A stretch of 64,000 nt of DNA from Streptomyces sp. NBC_01317 (GTDB taxonomy: Bacteria > Actinomycetota > Actinomycetes > Streptomycetales > Streptomycetaceae): the NCBI RefSeq assembly GCF_035961655.1, contig NZ_CP108393.1, positions 4,261,501 to 4,325,500 of the forward strand. Direction: 5' to 3'. This document shows, in pieces, positions 16,211-25,963 of this stretch. The notes under the pieces are model-generated. The model was not told the origin of the DNA. It did no database searches and was given only the letters and a program-made list of their open reading frames with translations. A program made the translations under genes and the position numbers. Position 1 is the stretch's first letter; the number at the start of each line of letters is the position of its first letter.

Positions 16211-16690
16211 TCAGCCGAGGTCGGGGGCGTGCATCGCGCGCACGCCCTCGATGTTGCCGTCCAGGTAGTGCCGCAGCGACAGCGGTACGAGGTGGACGGC
16301 GGCGATGCCGACGCGGCTGAACGGCACCCGGACGATCTCGTACTCCCCGCACGGTTCGTCGATCTCGGGTCCGTGGCGGCGGGTGGGGTCCATCGACGCC
16401 AGGCGGCAGACGAAGAAGTGCTGCACCTTGACGCCGGTGATCCCGCCGTCGGCGATGTGTTCCACCGTGTCGACGAAGCAGGGCACGATGTCGATGATCT
16501 TGGCGCCGAGTTCTTCGTCCACCTCGCGGTGGAGGGCCTCGACGACGGTGGTGTCGGTCGTTTCGACGCCCCCGCCTGGGGTGATCCAGTAGGGGTCCAT
16601 CCCCGGCTTGGTGCGTTTGATGAGGATGAGGTCGTCGCCGTCGAGCAGGATGGCGCGTGAGGTGCGCTTGACCACGGGCCGTTGGGTCAT
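16211..16690 (-). CDS. NUDIX hydrolase
   Basis: A 159-residue protein with a complete Nudix box GGGVETTDTTVVEALHREVD followed by EELGA (G-x5-E-x7-REVxEELG), which binds Mg2+ and hydrolyses nucleoside diphosphates linked to X. The strand YWITPGGGVE precedes it as usual. The C-terminus contains VHLVPLSLRHYLDGNIEGVR, shared by small Streptomyces NUDIX proteins of unknown substrate. Start at ATG 16690 (MTQRPVVKRTSRAILL); upstream in-frame sequence lacks family similarity. Convergent with the globin-reductase gene 34 bases away. Confidence 0.88.
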   Translation of the reverse strand: MTQRPVVKRTSRAILLDGDDLILIKRTKPGMDPYWITPGGGVETTDTTVVEALHREVDEELGAKIIDIVPCFVDTVEHIADGGITGVKVQHFFVCRLASMDPTRRHGPEIDEPCGEYEIVRVPFSRVGIAAVHLVPLSLRHYLDGNIEGVRAMHAPDLG

Positions 16691-16762
16691 GGGAAGAGGT
16701 TCGCCCGCGATTCCGGTTCCGAAACGCTCCGGCGCGCCGCAGGTCACCGGTCCACCGCGACG

Positions 16763-17656
16763 TCACCAGTCGACCGCGGCGCGCAGCAGCCACTCGTGGG
16801 CCCGCGCGACCCGGGGCAGGGTGAGGGTGCCGGTGCGTACGGCCAGGAAGTACGTACGCAGCGGGGGTACGGGCGGGTCGAGCAGGGCGACGACTTCGCC
16901 TCGTTCGAGGGCGTTCTGGCAGAGGTAGCGGGGCAGTACGGCCAGTCCGGCGCCGGCGGCGGCGCATTCGAGGACGGCGCGCAGGTCCGGTGCGATGACG
17001 GCCGCGGCGGCGGCGGGCCGGGAGTCGAAGACGGCCGTCCAGTAGCGGGAGACGAGGGGCAGGGATTCGTGGACCTCGACGACGGGGAGCTGTTCGAGGA
17101 CGACGTGGCCTTCGCGCAGGACGGAGTGGCCGAGCCGGGCGGCCCAGCGGGGGGAGGCGACGAGGACGTGTTCCTCGTCGCAGAGCGGAGTCGCGGTGAG
17201 CAGTCCGCCGCGCGGGCGGGCGGTGGTGATGGCCAGATCATGATGTCCGGCGGCGAGTCCTTCGAGGTTTTCCTCGGCGTTGGCGAAGAACGAGGTGCGC
17301 AGGGAGAGGCCCTGGGTGATGAGCGGGGTGAGGGCGGGGAGGGCGCGCTGGGCGGTGAATTCGGGGGGTCCGGCGAGGTGGAGTGTCCGTACGCCTGATT
17401 CCTCGGCGAGTCCGGTCTCGGCGATCTCGATGAGGGCGTCGAGGTGGGGTGCGGCCCGGTGGGCGAGTTCGTCGCCGATGGTGGTGGGGGTGACGCCGCG
17501 GGCCTGGCGCAGGAAGAGGGGGCGGCCCAGTTGGCGTTCGAGGGTTCTTATCTGTCCGGTGACGGCGGGCTGGGAGAGTCCGAGGAGCGCGGCGGCGCGG
17601 GTGAAGGAACCGGCGCGGTGGACGGTGACGAACGTGCGCAGCAGAGCCAGGTCCAT
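16763..17656 (-). CDS. LysR family transcriptional regulator
   Basis: A 297-residue LTTR. The winged HTH is at the N-terminus (LLRTFVTVHRAGSFTRAAAL, then GLSQPAVTGQIRTLERQLGR). The periplasmic-binding-protein-like effector domain covers about residues 90-295. No divergent partner gene is adjacent; its own upstream region (17657-17990) carries the 9-bp repeat hairpin and an AT-rich segment. The regulated gene and effector are unknown. Confidence 0.92.
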   Translation of the reverse strand: MDLALLRTFVTVHRAGSFTRAAALLGLSQPAVTGQIRTLERQLGRPLFLRQARGVTPTTIGDELAHRAAPHLDALIEIAETGLAEESGVRTLHLAGPPEFTAQRALPALTPLITQGLSLRTSFFANAEENLEGLAAGHHDLAITTARPRGGLLTATPLCDEEHVLVASPRWAARLGHSVLREGHVVLEQLPVVEVHESLPLVSRYWTAVFDSRPAAAAAVIAPDLRAVLECAAAGAGLAVLPRYLCQNALERGEVVALLDPPVPPLRTYFLAVRTGTLTLPRVARAHEWLLRAAVDW

Positions 17657-17682
17657 GTCCTGTACTCCCGTCTAGGCCGTCT

Positions 17683-17762
17683 CTTTCGGGTCTTGCCTGA
17701 CCCGCAAGACCCGCAAGACCCGCAAGACCCGCAAGACCCGCAAGACCCGCAAGACCCGAAAG
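17683..17762. repeat. 9-bp tandem repeat closed into a 14-bp hairpin upstream of lysR
   Basis: CCCGCAAGA is repeated six times exactly at 17701-17754, followed by a diverged seventh unit. The array is flanked by the perfect inverted repeat CTTTCGGGTCTTGC (17683-17696) / GCAAGACCCGAAAG (17749-17762). Because each unit can pair with the left arm, several slipped hairpins are possible. It lies 27 bases upstream of the lysR start, in its 5' leader or promoter. Confidence 0.85.
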
Positions 17763-17990
17763 GGACTGCCTGGGCCCCGTTCGTCCCTGGTCGTTCGTTT
17801 CCGGTCCTGTGCCCGCCGTGTCCCACTATAAATATGTCGATAGGAGGCTGTCGCTACTGTGATTGGACACTGACGCAGAGTCAACTAGCCTTGTGCGCGT
17901 GGTTCTCCGCGCGTGGAACCGCGTGGAACCCGGGACGGTCCGAGCCATGAGGGGGGAGGCTCGGACCGTCCGACGCGTGGGGCGGCCGGG
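17763..17990. other. Intergenic region upstream of lysR, AT-rich segment
   Basis: Remainder of the 334-bp gap (17657-17990). It contains an unusually AT-rich stretch, TATAAATATGTCGATAG near 17825-17841, which could hold a reverse-strand promoter for lysR or a LysR site of T-N11-A type. A 38-codon forward ORF from ATG 17834 has no ribosome site before it and is not called. Confidence 0.4.
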
Positions 17991-19193
17991 TTACGGGGCG
18001 GTGCGGCGGCCCGCTTCGTCCAGGGCGCGCAGGACGTCCGCGACGAGGTCCTCGGGGTCCTCGGCGCCGACGGAGAAGCGGACGAAGCCTTCCGGTACGG
18101 CGTCGCCGCCCCAGCGTCCGCGCCGCTCCGCGGTGGACCGTACGCCGCCGAAGCTGGTCGCGTCGTCGACGAGCCGCAGTGCGTCGAGGAAGCGCTCGGC
18201 GTGGTCCCGGTCGGGGAGGACGAACGAGACGACGGAGCCGTACCGCCGCATCTGGCCGGAGGCGACGGGGTGCGAGGGGTCGCCGGGCAGGCCCGGGTAG
18301 CGCAGCGCGGTGACGTCGTCGCGGGTGCTCAGGGTCTCGGCGAGGGTGAGGGCGGTGGCGCACTGCCGGTCGACGCGGAGCTGGAGGGTGGCGAGCGAGC
18401 GGTGGGCGAGCCAGGCCTCCATGGGGCCGGGGATCGCTCCGACGACCTTGCGCCAGCGCCGTACGCCCGCCGCGAGTTCGGGGTTCGCGGTGGTCACGTG
18501 GCCGAGCAGGATGTCGCCGTGGCCGGTCATGCCCTTGGTGTCGCTGGCGACGGAGAAGTCGGCGCCCAGTTCGAGGGGGCGCTGGCCGAGCGGGGTGGCG
18601 AGGGTATTGTCGACGGCGACGAGGGCGCCCGCGGCGTGGGCCTCCTTGACGAGCCGGCGGATGTCGCACACGTCGAGTCCGGGGTTGGAGGGCGTCTCGA
18701 TCCACAGGAGGCGGGCCCCGGCGAGGACGTCGAGCTGGGCGTCGCCCCCGGTGGGGGCGGTCCGTACCTCGATGCCGTACGCCTCCAGGCGTTCGCGCAG
18801 CAGGGGCAGGGCCTGGTAGCCGTCGTCGGGCAGGACGACGGCCTCGCCGGCCCGCAGCTGGGAGAAGATCACCGAGGAGATCGCGGCCATTCCGGAGGCG
18901 AAGACCAGGGTTTCGACGGTCCGTCCCGGGGCTTCGAGTTCGCTGATGGCCCGTTCGAGGTGGGTCCAGGTCGGGTTCTCGTCGCGGCCGTAGGTGTAGG
19001 GCCCGGCCGGTTCGCCGGGGAGGTGGAAGTGGGCGGCGAAGACCGGTCCCGGAAGGGTCGGTTCGTACTTGACGGGGTCGGGCAGCCCGGCCCGTACGGC
19101 GCGGGTGCCTTCCCCGACGGTCCGGGAGTCCTCCCCCACCGCCCCGCCTTCGCCGGTCGTTCTGTCCCCTGTGGTGCTGTCCTTGCCGGTCAT
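17991..19193 (-). CDS. Cystathionine gamma-lyase / trans-sulfuration PLP enzyme
   Basis: A 400-residue Cys/Met metabolism PLP enzyme. Visible are FASGMAAISSVIFSQLRAGE (cofactor phosphate loop), WIETPSNPGLDVCDI, VDNTLATPLGQRPLELGADF and SDTKGMTGHGDILLG, which carries the PLP-binding lysine. The fold is that of cystathionine gamma-lyases and methionine gamma-lyases; exact reaction is not settled by sequence. The first 35 residues are Gly/Thr/Glu-rich and variable. Start ATG 19193 has GGAGGAGG upstream and overlaps the ptpA stop by four bases (ATGA), so the two genes are translationally coupled. Confidence 0.88.
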   Translation of the reverse strand: MTGKDSTTGDRTTGEGGAVGEDSRTVGEGTRAVRAGLPDPVKYEPTLPGPVFAAHFHLPGEPAGPYTYGRDENPTWTHLERAISELEAPGRTVETLVFASGMAAISSVIFSQLRAGEAVVLPDDGYQALPLLRERLEAYGIEVRTAPTGGDAQLDVLAGARLLWIETPSNPGLDVCDIRRLVKEAHAAGALVAVDNTLATPLGQRPLELGADFSVASDTKGMTGHGDILLGHVTTANPELAAGVRRWRKVVGAIPGPMEAWLAHRSLATLQLRVDRQCATALTLAETLSTRDDVTALRYPGLPGDPSHPVASGQMRRYGSVVSFVLPDRDHAERFLDALRLVDDATSFGGVRSTAERRGRWGGDAVPEGFVRFSVGAEDPEDLVADVLRALDEAGRRTAP

Positions 19194-19690
19194 GCCGCCT
19201 CCTCCACTGCTGTACGTACGGTGCTGAGCAGGCCCTCGCTCGCGGCCTCCACGCTCTCCAGGCATTCCTCGAAGCCTGCCAGATCCCCGTAGTACGGGTC
19301 GGCCACGTCGAGATCGCCGGACGGCGGTACGTCGGGGTCGTACGCGCGCAGCAGCCGTACCTTCGCGGCGTCCGCGGGGGTCGGTGCCAGGCGCCGCAGG
19401 TCCCGCAGGTGTCCGGCGTCGAGGGCGATCACGAGGTCGAGGTGCGCGAACCAGGAGGCCCGGAACTGGCGGGCCGTGTGGGCGCTGTCGTATCCGTGTG
19501 CTTCGAGGACGGCGGCGGCGCGCGGGTCGGCGCCGTCGCCTTCGTGCCAGCCGCCGGTGCCGGCGCTGTCCACCTCGACGAGGGTGTCCAGCCCCGCTTC
19601 GGTCAGGCGGGCGCGGAAGACGGACGCGGCGATGGGTGAGCGGCAGATGTTCCCGGTGCAGACGAAGCACACGCGGTAGGGGGACGCCAT
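19190..19690 (-). CDS. ptpA: Low-molecular-weight protein tyrosine phosphatase PtpA
   Basis: A 166-residue LMW-PTP. The P-loop is VCTGNICRSP near the N-terminus (Cys-x5-Arg, with catalytic Cys) and the general acid Asp is in DVADPYYGD. Dephosphorylates tyrosine residues in the cytoplasm. The S. coelicolor enzyme PtpA, whose overexpression stimulates secondary metabolism, sits in the same kind of context beside a cystathionine lyase. It is the upstream partner of a four-base ATGA overlap with the PLP lyase gene, and lies seven bases from the holin-like gene. Confidence 0.9.
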   Translation of the reverse strand: MASPYRVCFVCTGNICRSPIAASVFRARLTEAGLDTLVEVDSAGTGGWHEGDGADPRAAAVLEAHGYDSAHTARQFRASWFAHLDLVIALDAGHLRDLRRLAPTPADAAKVRLLRAYDPDVPPSGDLDVADPYYGDLAGFEECLESVEAASEGLLSTVRTAVEEAA

Positions 19691-19696
19691 CGGGGG

Positions 19697-20077
19697 TCAG
19701 TCCTCGTCGTCGGGGAGCGCGACGTTGAGCGCCCACGACACGACGGAGATGATCAGCCCGCCGAGCACGGCCGTCCAGAAGCCGTCCACGTGGAAGTCCA
19801 GGGTCAGCTTGTCGGCGAGCCAGGACGTCAGGAGCAGCATGAGGGCGTTGATCACCAGGGTTATGAGCCCGAGGGTGAGGATGAACAGCGGCAGTGTGAG
19901 CAGCTTCACCAACGGCTTGACGATCACGTTGACCAGGCCGAAGAGCAGGGCGACGAGCACCAGGGACAAGGCGTTCCCGGCGGTGCTGTCGCCCGCCAGG
20001 GTGATGTCGTGGATCAGCCAGATGGCGACCGCCAGCGCCCCGGCGTTGGCGATCGTCTTGACTACGAAATTCTTCAT
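19697..20077 (-). CDS. Phage-holin-family (DUF) small membrane protein
   Basis: 126 residues with four hydrophobic helices (ANAGALAVAIWLIHDITLAG, LSLVLVALLFGLVNVIVKPL, LFILTLGLITLVINALMLLL, GGLIISVVSWALNVAL). This pattern with VNVIVKPLVKLLTLPLFILT is the phage holin family 4 superfamily, conserved actinobacterial membrane proteins not shown to be holins. No prophage genes surround it. It may be co-transcribed with ptpA, seven bases downstream. Divergent from the cupin gene by 14 bases. Confidence 0.85.
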   Translation of the reverse strand: MKNFVVKTIANAGALAVAIWLIHDITLAGDSTAGNALSLVLVALLFGLVNVIVKPLVKLLTLPLFILTLGLITLVINALMLLLTSWLADKLTLDFHVDGFWTAVLGGLIISVVSWALNVALPDDED

Positions 20078-20091
20078 GGTGTGATCGTGGC

Positions 20092-20409
20092 ATGAAGGCA
20101 TTTCGACTTGACGAGCTGGAGGCGGAGCGCGCCGCCAACGACGGGGCGTATCTGCAATTCGTGCGGGAACGCAACATGTCCGTGGGGTTGTACGCGCTGG
20201 ACGCCGGGGAGACCGACCCGCAGCGGCCGCACAGCCAGGACGAGGTGTACTTCGTCGTGAGCGGCCGGGCGTCGATCACGGTCGGGATGGAGACGACGCA
20301 GGTCGGCCGAGGCAGTGTGGTGTACGTGCCGGCGGGGGTGGCGCACAAGTTCCACCACATCACGGAGGATCTGCGGGTGATGGTGGTCTTCTCGCCGCCG
20401 GAGGGCTGA
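20092..20409 (+). CDS. Cupin domain protein
   Basis: A 105-residue single cupin. Motif 1 is PHSQDEVYFVVSGRASITVG (H-x-x-D-E-x6-G) and motif 2 is GSVVYVPAGVAHKFHHITED (P-x-G-x2-H). The His/Glu ligands imply a metal site, but the reaction is unknown. Starts 14 bases from the divergent holin-like gene, so they share a compact promoter. Confidence 0.88.
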   Translation: MKAFRLDELEAERAANDGAYLQFVRERNMSVGLYALDAGETDPQRPHSQDEVYFVVSGRASITVGMETTQVGRGSVVYVPAGVAHKFHHITEDLRVMVVFSPPEG

Positions 20410-20629
20410 CCGGGCCGTTTCCCGGAGCGGGCCGCCTCCGCGTGACCACTTCTGGGGCGCCGGACCACTCCCGGGGCGCCGGACCCTCAGGGCGGCCTCA
20501 GGGTCGGATCAGGGGAGAGCGGGGGGCCGCGGGCCCTCCGCCGGCGCCGTCGCCGATCTAGCATCGGGGATGTCGGGTCGATACGTCAGGTGTCGATGTG
20601 CGAGGTACTGGGCGAAGCGAGGTAGGGCG

Positions 20630-20851
20630 ATGGCCGTGCGGGAGATATTCACGGGGATGCCGTGGTGGGTCAAGTGGATCGCGGTGCCCGTGATCGCCAT
20701 CGTCGTGTTCGGCGGGCTGATCGCCACGGTGCTCGGCATTCTGATCTCGCTGCTCTTCAAGCTGCTGCTCTTCGTCGCGATCGTCGGCGGGCTGGTCTAT
20801 GTCGTACGGAAGTTCCTGTCGTCCTCGTCGTCGTCGCGCGACGGCTGGTAG
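20630..20851 (+). CDS. DUF5326 family small membrane protein
   Basis: 73 residues: a short amphipathic start (MAVREIFTGMPWWVKWIAVP), one long or two short hydrophobic helices, and a C-terminus VYVVRKFLSSSSSSRDGW. It matches the Streptomyces family DUF5326 as I recall it. ATG 20630 has GGTAGGG just upstream; an in-frame start at 20570 would add 20 atypical residues. Confidence 0.7.
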   Translation: MAVREIFTGMPWWVKWIAVPVIAIVVFGGLIATVLGILISLLFKLLLFVAIVGGLVYVVRKFLSSSSSSRDGW

Positions 20852-21088
20852 GACCAGGACCCGCTGCGGGCGGCCGTGGCCGCCGGGCCCGTACGACGGC
20901 TCGGTGGTCCGTACGGGCGTTAGCCCGCGCGGGGGAAAGGTGAACGGGAAACCACCCCTGGGCGTGGCCTGCCCCTAGAGTGACAACCCTCTGCCGCGCC
21001 CTCGGAAAGCACCGTGGGAGATCGTCCTGGCCTGCGGTTCATACGATCCTTCCGGGCGGGGCCTCAGGATTCCCTCGGGGGTGACCTC

Positions 21089-21868
21089 ATGGCCACAGCT
21101 GCCACGGCTCCACGTACCCCGGTGCCCACCCTCATCGGGTCGGTCCGGCGGGCGCTGCGGCTGCTGGAGGCGGCGGCCTCCCACCCCGGCGGCGCCCCCG
21201 CCAAACAGCTGGCCCGCGAGGCGGGACTTCCGCTGCCCACCGCGTACCACCTGCTGCGCACGCTCACGCACGAGGGTTACCTCCGGCGCGAGAGGGGGGT
21301 GTTCGTCCTCGGTGACGCCGCGCAGCGGCTGGTGCGTGGCGAGGGAGTGCAGAATCGTCGCAGCAAGATCACAGACGCGATCGGGCGCTGGCGGGACACG
21401 ATCGGTGTCCCCGTCTACTTCGCGGTCTACCACGAGGGTGAGATCGACCTCGTGTCCGTGGCCGACAGCCCGGCGCGGCCGGCTGTCGCCGAGTGGGCCG
21501 ACTTCCGCGAGACGGGCCACGCCCACGCGATCGGCCTCTGCCTGCTGAACCAGCTCGACGACGCGTCGCGTGACGATCACCTCGACCGCCATCCGGTGAG
21601 CCCTCTCACGTCCCATTCCGTACGGGACCGGGTCGCCCTGCTGGAGCGCCTGGGGTCGCTGGGGCGGACGGAGCCGGTGGTGGAGCGCCAGGAGTACGCG
21701 CTCGGCACGGTCTGTGCCGCCGTGCCCGTCAGCGCCGGGACGACGGCCGGCGCGTTGGCCATTTCCGTACCTTGCCATCGGGAGGATCAGCTACTTCCCG
21801 CCGTAGCACGGTTACGGAGAGAGATCGGATTTCTGCCGACCTCGGTCGACTTCTCTATCAGTATCTGA
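21089..21868 (+). CDS. ssgR: IclR-type regulator SsgR
   Basis: A 259-residue IclR regulator with winged HTH (SVRRALRLLEAAASHPGGAP, then AKQLAREAGLPLPTAYHLLR, residues about 17-60). The C-terminal IclR effector domain follows. It lies 99 bases before ssgA, the arrangement in which SsgR activates transcription of ssgA and so sporulation septation in S. coelicolor. The Leu near residue 242 (VARLRRE) is coded by TTA at 21812-21814. TTA is read by the bldA tRNA, so translation may be developmentally limited. Start ATG 21089 is the first codon of the conserved N-terminus. Confidence 0.9.
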   Translation: MATAATAPRTPVPTLIGSVRRALRLLEAAASHPGGAPAKQLAREAGLPLPTAYHLLRTLTHEGYLRRERGVFVLGDAAQRLVRGEGVQNRRSKITDAIGRWRDTIGVPVYFAVYHEGEIDLVSVADSPARPAVAEWADFRETGHAHAIGLCLLNQLDDASRDDHLDRHPVSPLTSHSVRDRVALLERLGSLGRTEPVVERQEYALGTVCAAVPVSAGTTAGALAISVPCHREDQLLPAVARLRREIGFLPTSVDFSISI

Positions 21869-21967
21869 AAAATTACTCCTTGTGATCTGCGGGCCCTTAC
21901 AGGACGATGGCGTCGAGAGGGTCAGGGATCATTCCCAGCCACAGCTTCATCTACTCCGGAGTACATG

Positions 21968-22402
21968 ATGCGCGAGTCGGTCCAGGCCGAGGTTCTGATG
22001 AGTTTCCTCGTTTCAGAGGAGCTCTCGTTCCGTATCCCGGTGGAACTGCACTACGAGATGGGGGATCCGTACGCGGTGCGGATGACCTTCCATCTGCCCG
22101 GCGACGCGCCCGTGACCTGGACCTTCGGCCGCGAGCTGCTGCTGGACGGCATCAACACGCCCAGTGGCGACGGTGACGTGCACATCTCGCCGACCGAGCC
22201 CGAGGATCTGTCGGACGTTCACATCCGGCTCCAGGTCGGTGAGGACCACGCGTTGTTCCGGGTGAGCGCCGCGCCGGTCGTGGCCTTCCTGGACCGTACG
22301 GACCGGCTGGTCCCGCTGGGCCAGGAGCGCACGCTCGGTGACTTCGAGGGCAACCTGGAGGAGGCGCTCGGCCGCATCCTGGCGGAGGAGAACGCGGGCT
22401 GA
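21968..22402 (+). CDS. ssgA: Sporulation and cell division protein SsgA
   Basis: A 144-residue SsgA-like protein, the actinomycete-specific family that recruits division proteins and controls septum placement in sporulating hyphae. Family hallmarks: SEELSFRIPVELHYEMGDPY, TWTFGRELLLDGINTPSGDG and LVPLGQERTLGDFEGNLEEA. The context after ssgR identifies it as SsgA rather than a paralogue. ATG 21968 (MRESVQAEV) is six bases from GGAG; ATG 21965 is only three. The 3' end carries a 10-bp tandem repeat that includes the stop codon. Confidence 0.95.
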   Translation: MRESVQAEVLMSFLVSEELSFRIPVELHYEMGDPYAVRMTFHLPGDAPVTWTFGRELLLDGINTPSGDGDVHISPTEPEDLSDVHIRLQVGEDHALFRVSAAPVVAFLDRTDRLVPLGQERTLGDFEGNLEEALGRILAEENAG

Positions 22403-22427
22403 CGCGGGCTGACGCGGGCTGACGCGG
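22391..22427. repeat. 10-bp tandem repeat over the ssgA stop codon
   Basis: (A/G)ACGCGGGCT is repeated at 22391-22400, 22401-22410 and 22411-22420, with a partial fourth unit. The first unit ends in the ssgA stop codon. Probably slippage. Confidence 0.75.
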
Positions 22428-22500
22428 TCACCTCCCTACGGGGCCACCTCCTTACGCGGTCACCCCTCACGCCGTCATTTCCTCACCCAGGCCGGCGCCG

Positions 22501-23844
22501 TCACTTCCTGCGGCGGCGGCCCCTGCTGCCGTGCGGGCGCACTGCCGTGCCCTGTCCCGGCACCATGGGTGCCGTCTCCCGCCCCGCGGCCCCCGACCGG
22601 TCCGCGGAGACCACCAGCGCCGCCAGGGCGGTGGTCACCGGCACGGACGCGACCAGTCCGATCGACCCGACCAGGGTCCGTACGATCTCCTCCGCCACCA
22701 GCTCGCTGTTGGCGACCGTTCCCACGCCGGACCGCGCGATGGAGAAGAGCAGCAGCAGCGGCAGCGCCGCGCCCGCGTAGGCCAGGACGAGCGTGTTGAC
22801 CACGGACGCGATGTGGTCGCGGCCGATGCGGATGCCCGCCCGGTAGAGGGCGCGCGGTCCCATCGACGGGTCCGCGGCGTGCAGTTCCCAGACCGCCGAG
22901 GTCTGGGTCACCGTCACGTCGTCGAGGACACCGAGCGACCCGATGATCACGCCGGCCAGCAGCAGACCGCTCATGTCGATGTGCGGATACAGCCCGTGGA
23001 TCAGGCCGGTGCTGTCGTCGGTGTTGCCGGTCAGGCTCGCCCAGCCGATGAAGATCGAGCCCAGCAGTCCGATCAGCAACAGGGAGACCAGCGTGCCGAT
23101 GACCGCGACCGAGGTTCTCGCGGTCAGCCCGTGGCACATGTAGAGCGCGATGAGCATGATCGCGCTGGCCCCGACCACCGCGACGACCAGCGGGTTCGAG
23201 CCTTGCAGCACCGCGGGCAGGATGAAGAGCGTCAGCACCCCGAAGGAGACCGCCAGGGCGATCAGCGCCATGAGCCCGCGCAGCCGGCCCACCACGACCA
23301 CCGCGAGGGCGAAGATCCCGGCGAGCAGGGCCATGGGGAGGTGGCGGTCGACATCGGTGACCGAGTACTGGAGGTCGTGGGGTGCGTCGGGCGCGTACGC
23401 CAGTACGACGCCTTGTTTCACGTGAAACTGCCGTGGCGCGTCCGGCTGGACGACCTCGATGAAGGTGCGCCCCTTCTCCTTGCCGCTGGTGACCTCGACC
23501 GTGGCCTTCTTGCACTGCCCGGTCTCCGCCCGCTCCGCCTCCCGCCCCTCGGGGGTCGAGGTGTCGCCGGTCGACGGGACCTGGGAGGCGTTCACGTCCT
23601 TGCAGTCCACCGGCTGGAGCTTCACCACCCGGCCCTGCTCGGTCTGCCGGTCGAAGCCGACCCCCGAGCGCTCATGGGCGGGCGCGCCGCCGGGCCACAG
23701 GACGACCAGACCCACGACCACGGCCGCGGCGAACGGGATCAGCACCGCCGCGATGACCTTGCGGAGGTGCTGGGAGACCGGCTCGGCAGGCCCGTGGCTG
23801 TGCGTGTGGCCGTGCGTTTCGTGGCTCTGCTGGGATGAGGTCAC
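22501..23844 (-). CDS. YibE/F family membrane protein
   Basis: A 447-residue protein of the YibE/YibF family. A His-rich N-terminus (SHETHGHTHSHGPAEP) may bind metal. One helix (VIAAVLIPFAAAVVVGLVVL) then leads to an extracytoplasmic domain (about 55-165). Seven or eight helices follow, including HGLTARTSVAVIGTLVSLLL and GVLDDVTVTQTSAVWELHAA. The family is conserved but of unknown transport role. GTG 23844 is the chosen start. Divergent from thiC. A parS palindrome (23415-23428) lies inside the gene as Phe-His-Val-Lys. Confidence 0.85.
   Translation of the reverse strand: MTSSQQSHETHGHTHSHGPAEPVSQHLRKVIAAVLIPFAAAVVVGLVVLWPGGAPAHERSGVGFDRQTEQGRVVKLQPVDCKDVNASQVPSTGDTSTPEGREAERAETGQCKKATVEVTSGKEKGRTFIEVVQPDAPRQFHVKQGVVLAYAPDAPHDLQYSVTDVDRHLPMALLAGIFALAVVVVGRLRGLMALIALAVSFGVLTLFILPAVLQGSNPLVVAVVGASAIMLIALYMCHGLTARTSVAVIGTLVSLLLIGLLGSIFIGWASLTGNTDDSTGLIHGLYPHIDMSGLLLAGVIIGSLGVLDDVTVTQTSAVWELHAADPSMGPRALYRAGIRIGRDHIASVVNTLVLAYAGAALPLLLLFSIARSGVGTVANSELVAEEIVRTLVGSIGLVASVPVTTALAALVVSADRSGAAGRETAPMVPGQGTAVRPHGSRGRRRRK
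23415..23428. promoter_or_regulatory. parS centromere site inside the YibE/F gene
   Basis: Perfect GTTTCACGTGAAAC within coding sequence, read there as FHVK in the extracytoplasmic domain. Confidence 0.95.
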
Positions 23845-23921
23845 CCCCCGATCATCGCAAGAAGCGAGAGGCCCTCTGTTCAGCACGCCGGTCGTGGGGC
23901 TAGCGTGGACACACCTTTGCA

Positions 23922-25878
<1,957 letters not shown>

Positions 25879-25889
25879 TCCTGTGACAC

Positions 25890-25934
25890 GTGGGCGGGGG
25901 GACTCCGGCTCCGGCCGGGCGTCTCGCCGCCCAC
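25890..25934. terminator. Candidate bidirectional terminator after thiC
   Basis: GTGGGCGG (25890-25897) pairs with CCGCCCAC (25927-25934) around a GC-rich loop with its own CCGG-rich stem. It lies between the convergent thiC and membrane-protein genes. No U-run. Confidence 0.5.
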
Positions 25935-25963
25935 CGTCGCAGGGCGGGCGGGGCGAGTCGCGG

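Noticed and set aside
17701..17760. 9-bp repeat as a possible CRISPR array
   Set aside because: No spacers between units and no cas genes; it is a simple tandem repeat. The 21-bp array at 26944 is rejected for the same reason.
17834..17950. 38-codon ORF starting in the AT-rich segment
   Set aside because: No ribosome site before the ATG and no similarity recognised.
19697..20077. Holin-like gene as a sign of prophage
   Set aside because: No phage structural, lysis or integrase genes nearby; the family is common in actinomycete chromosomes.
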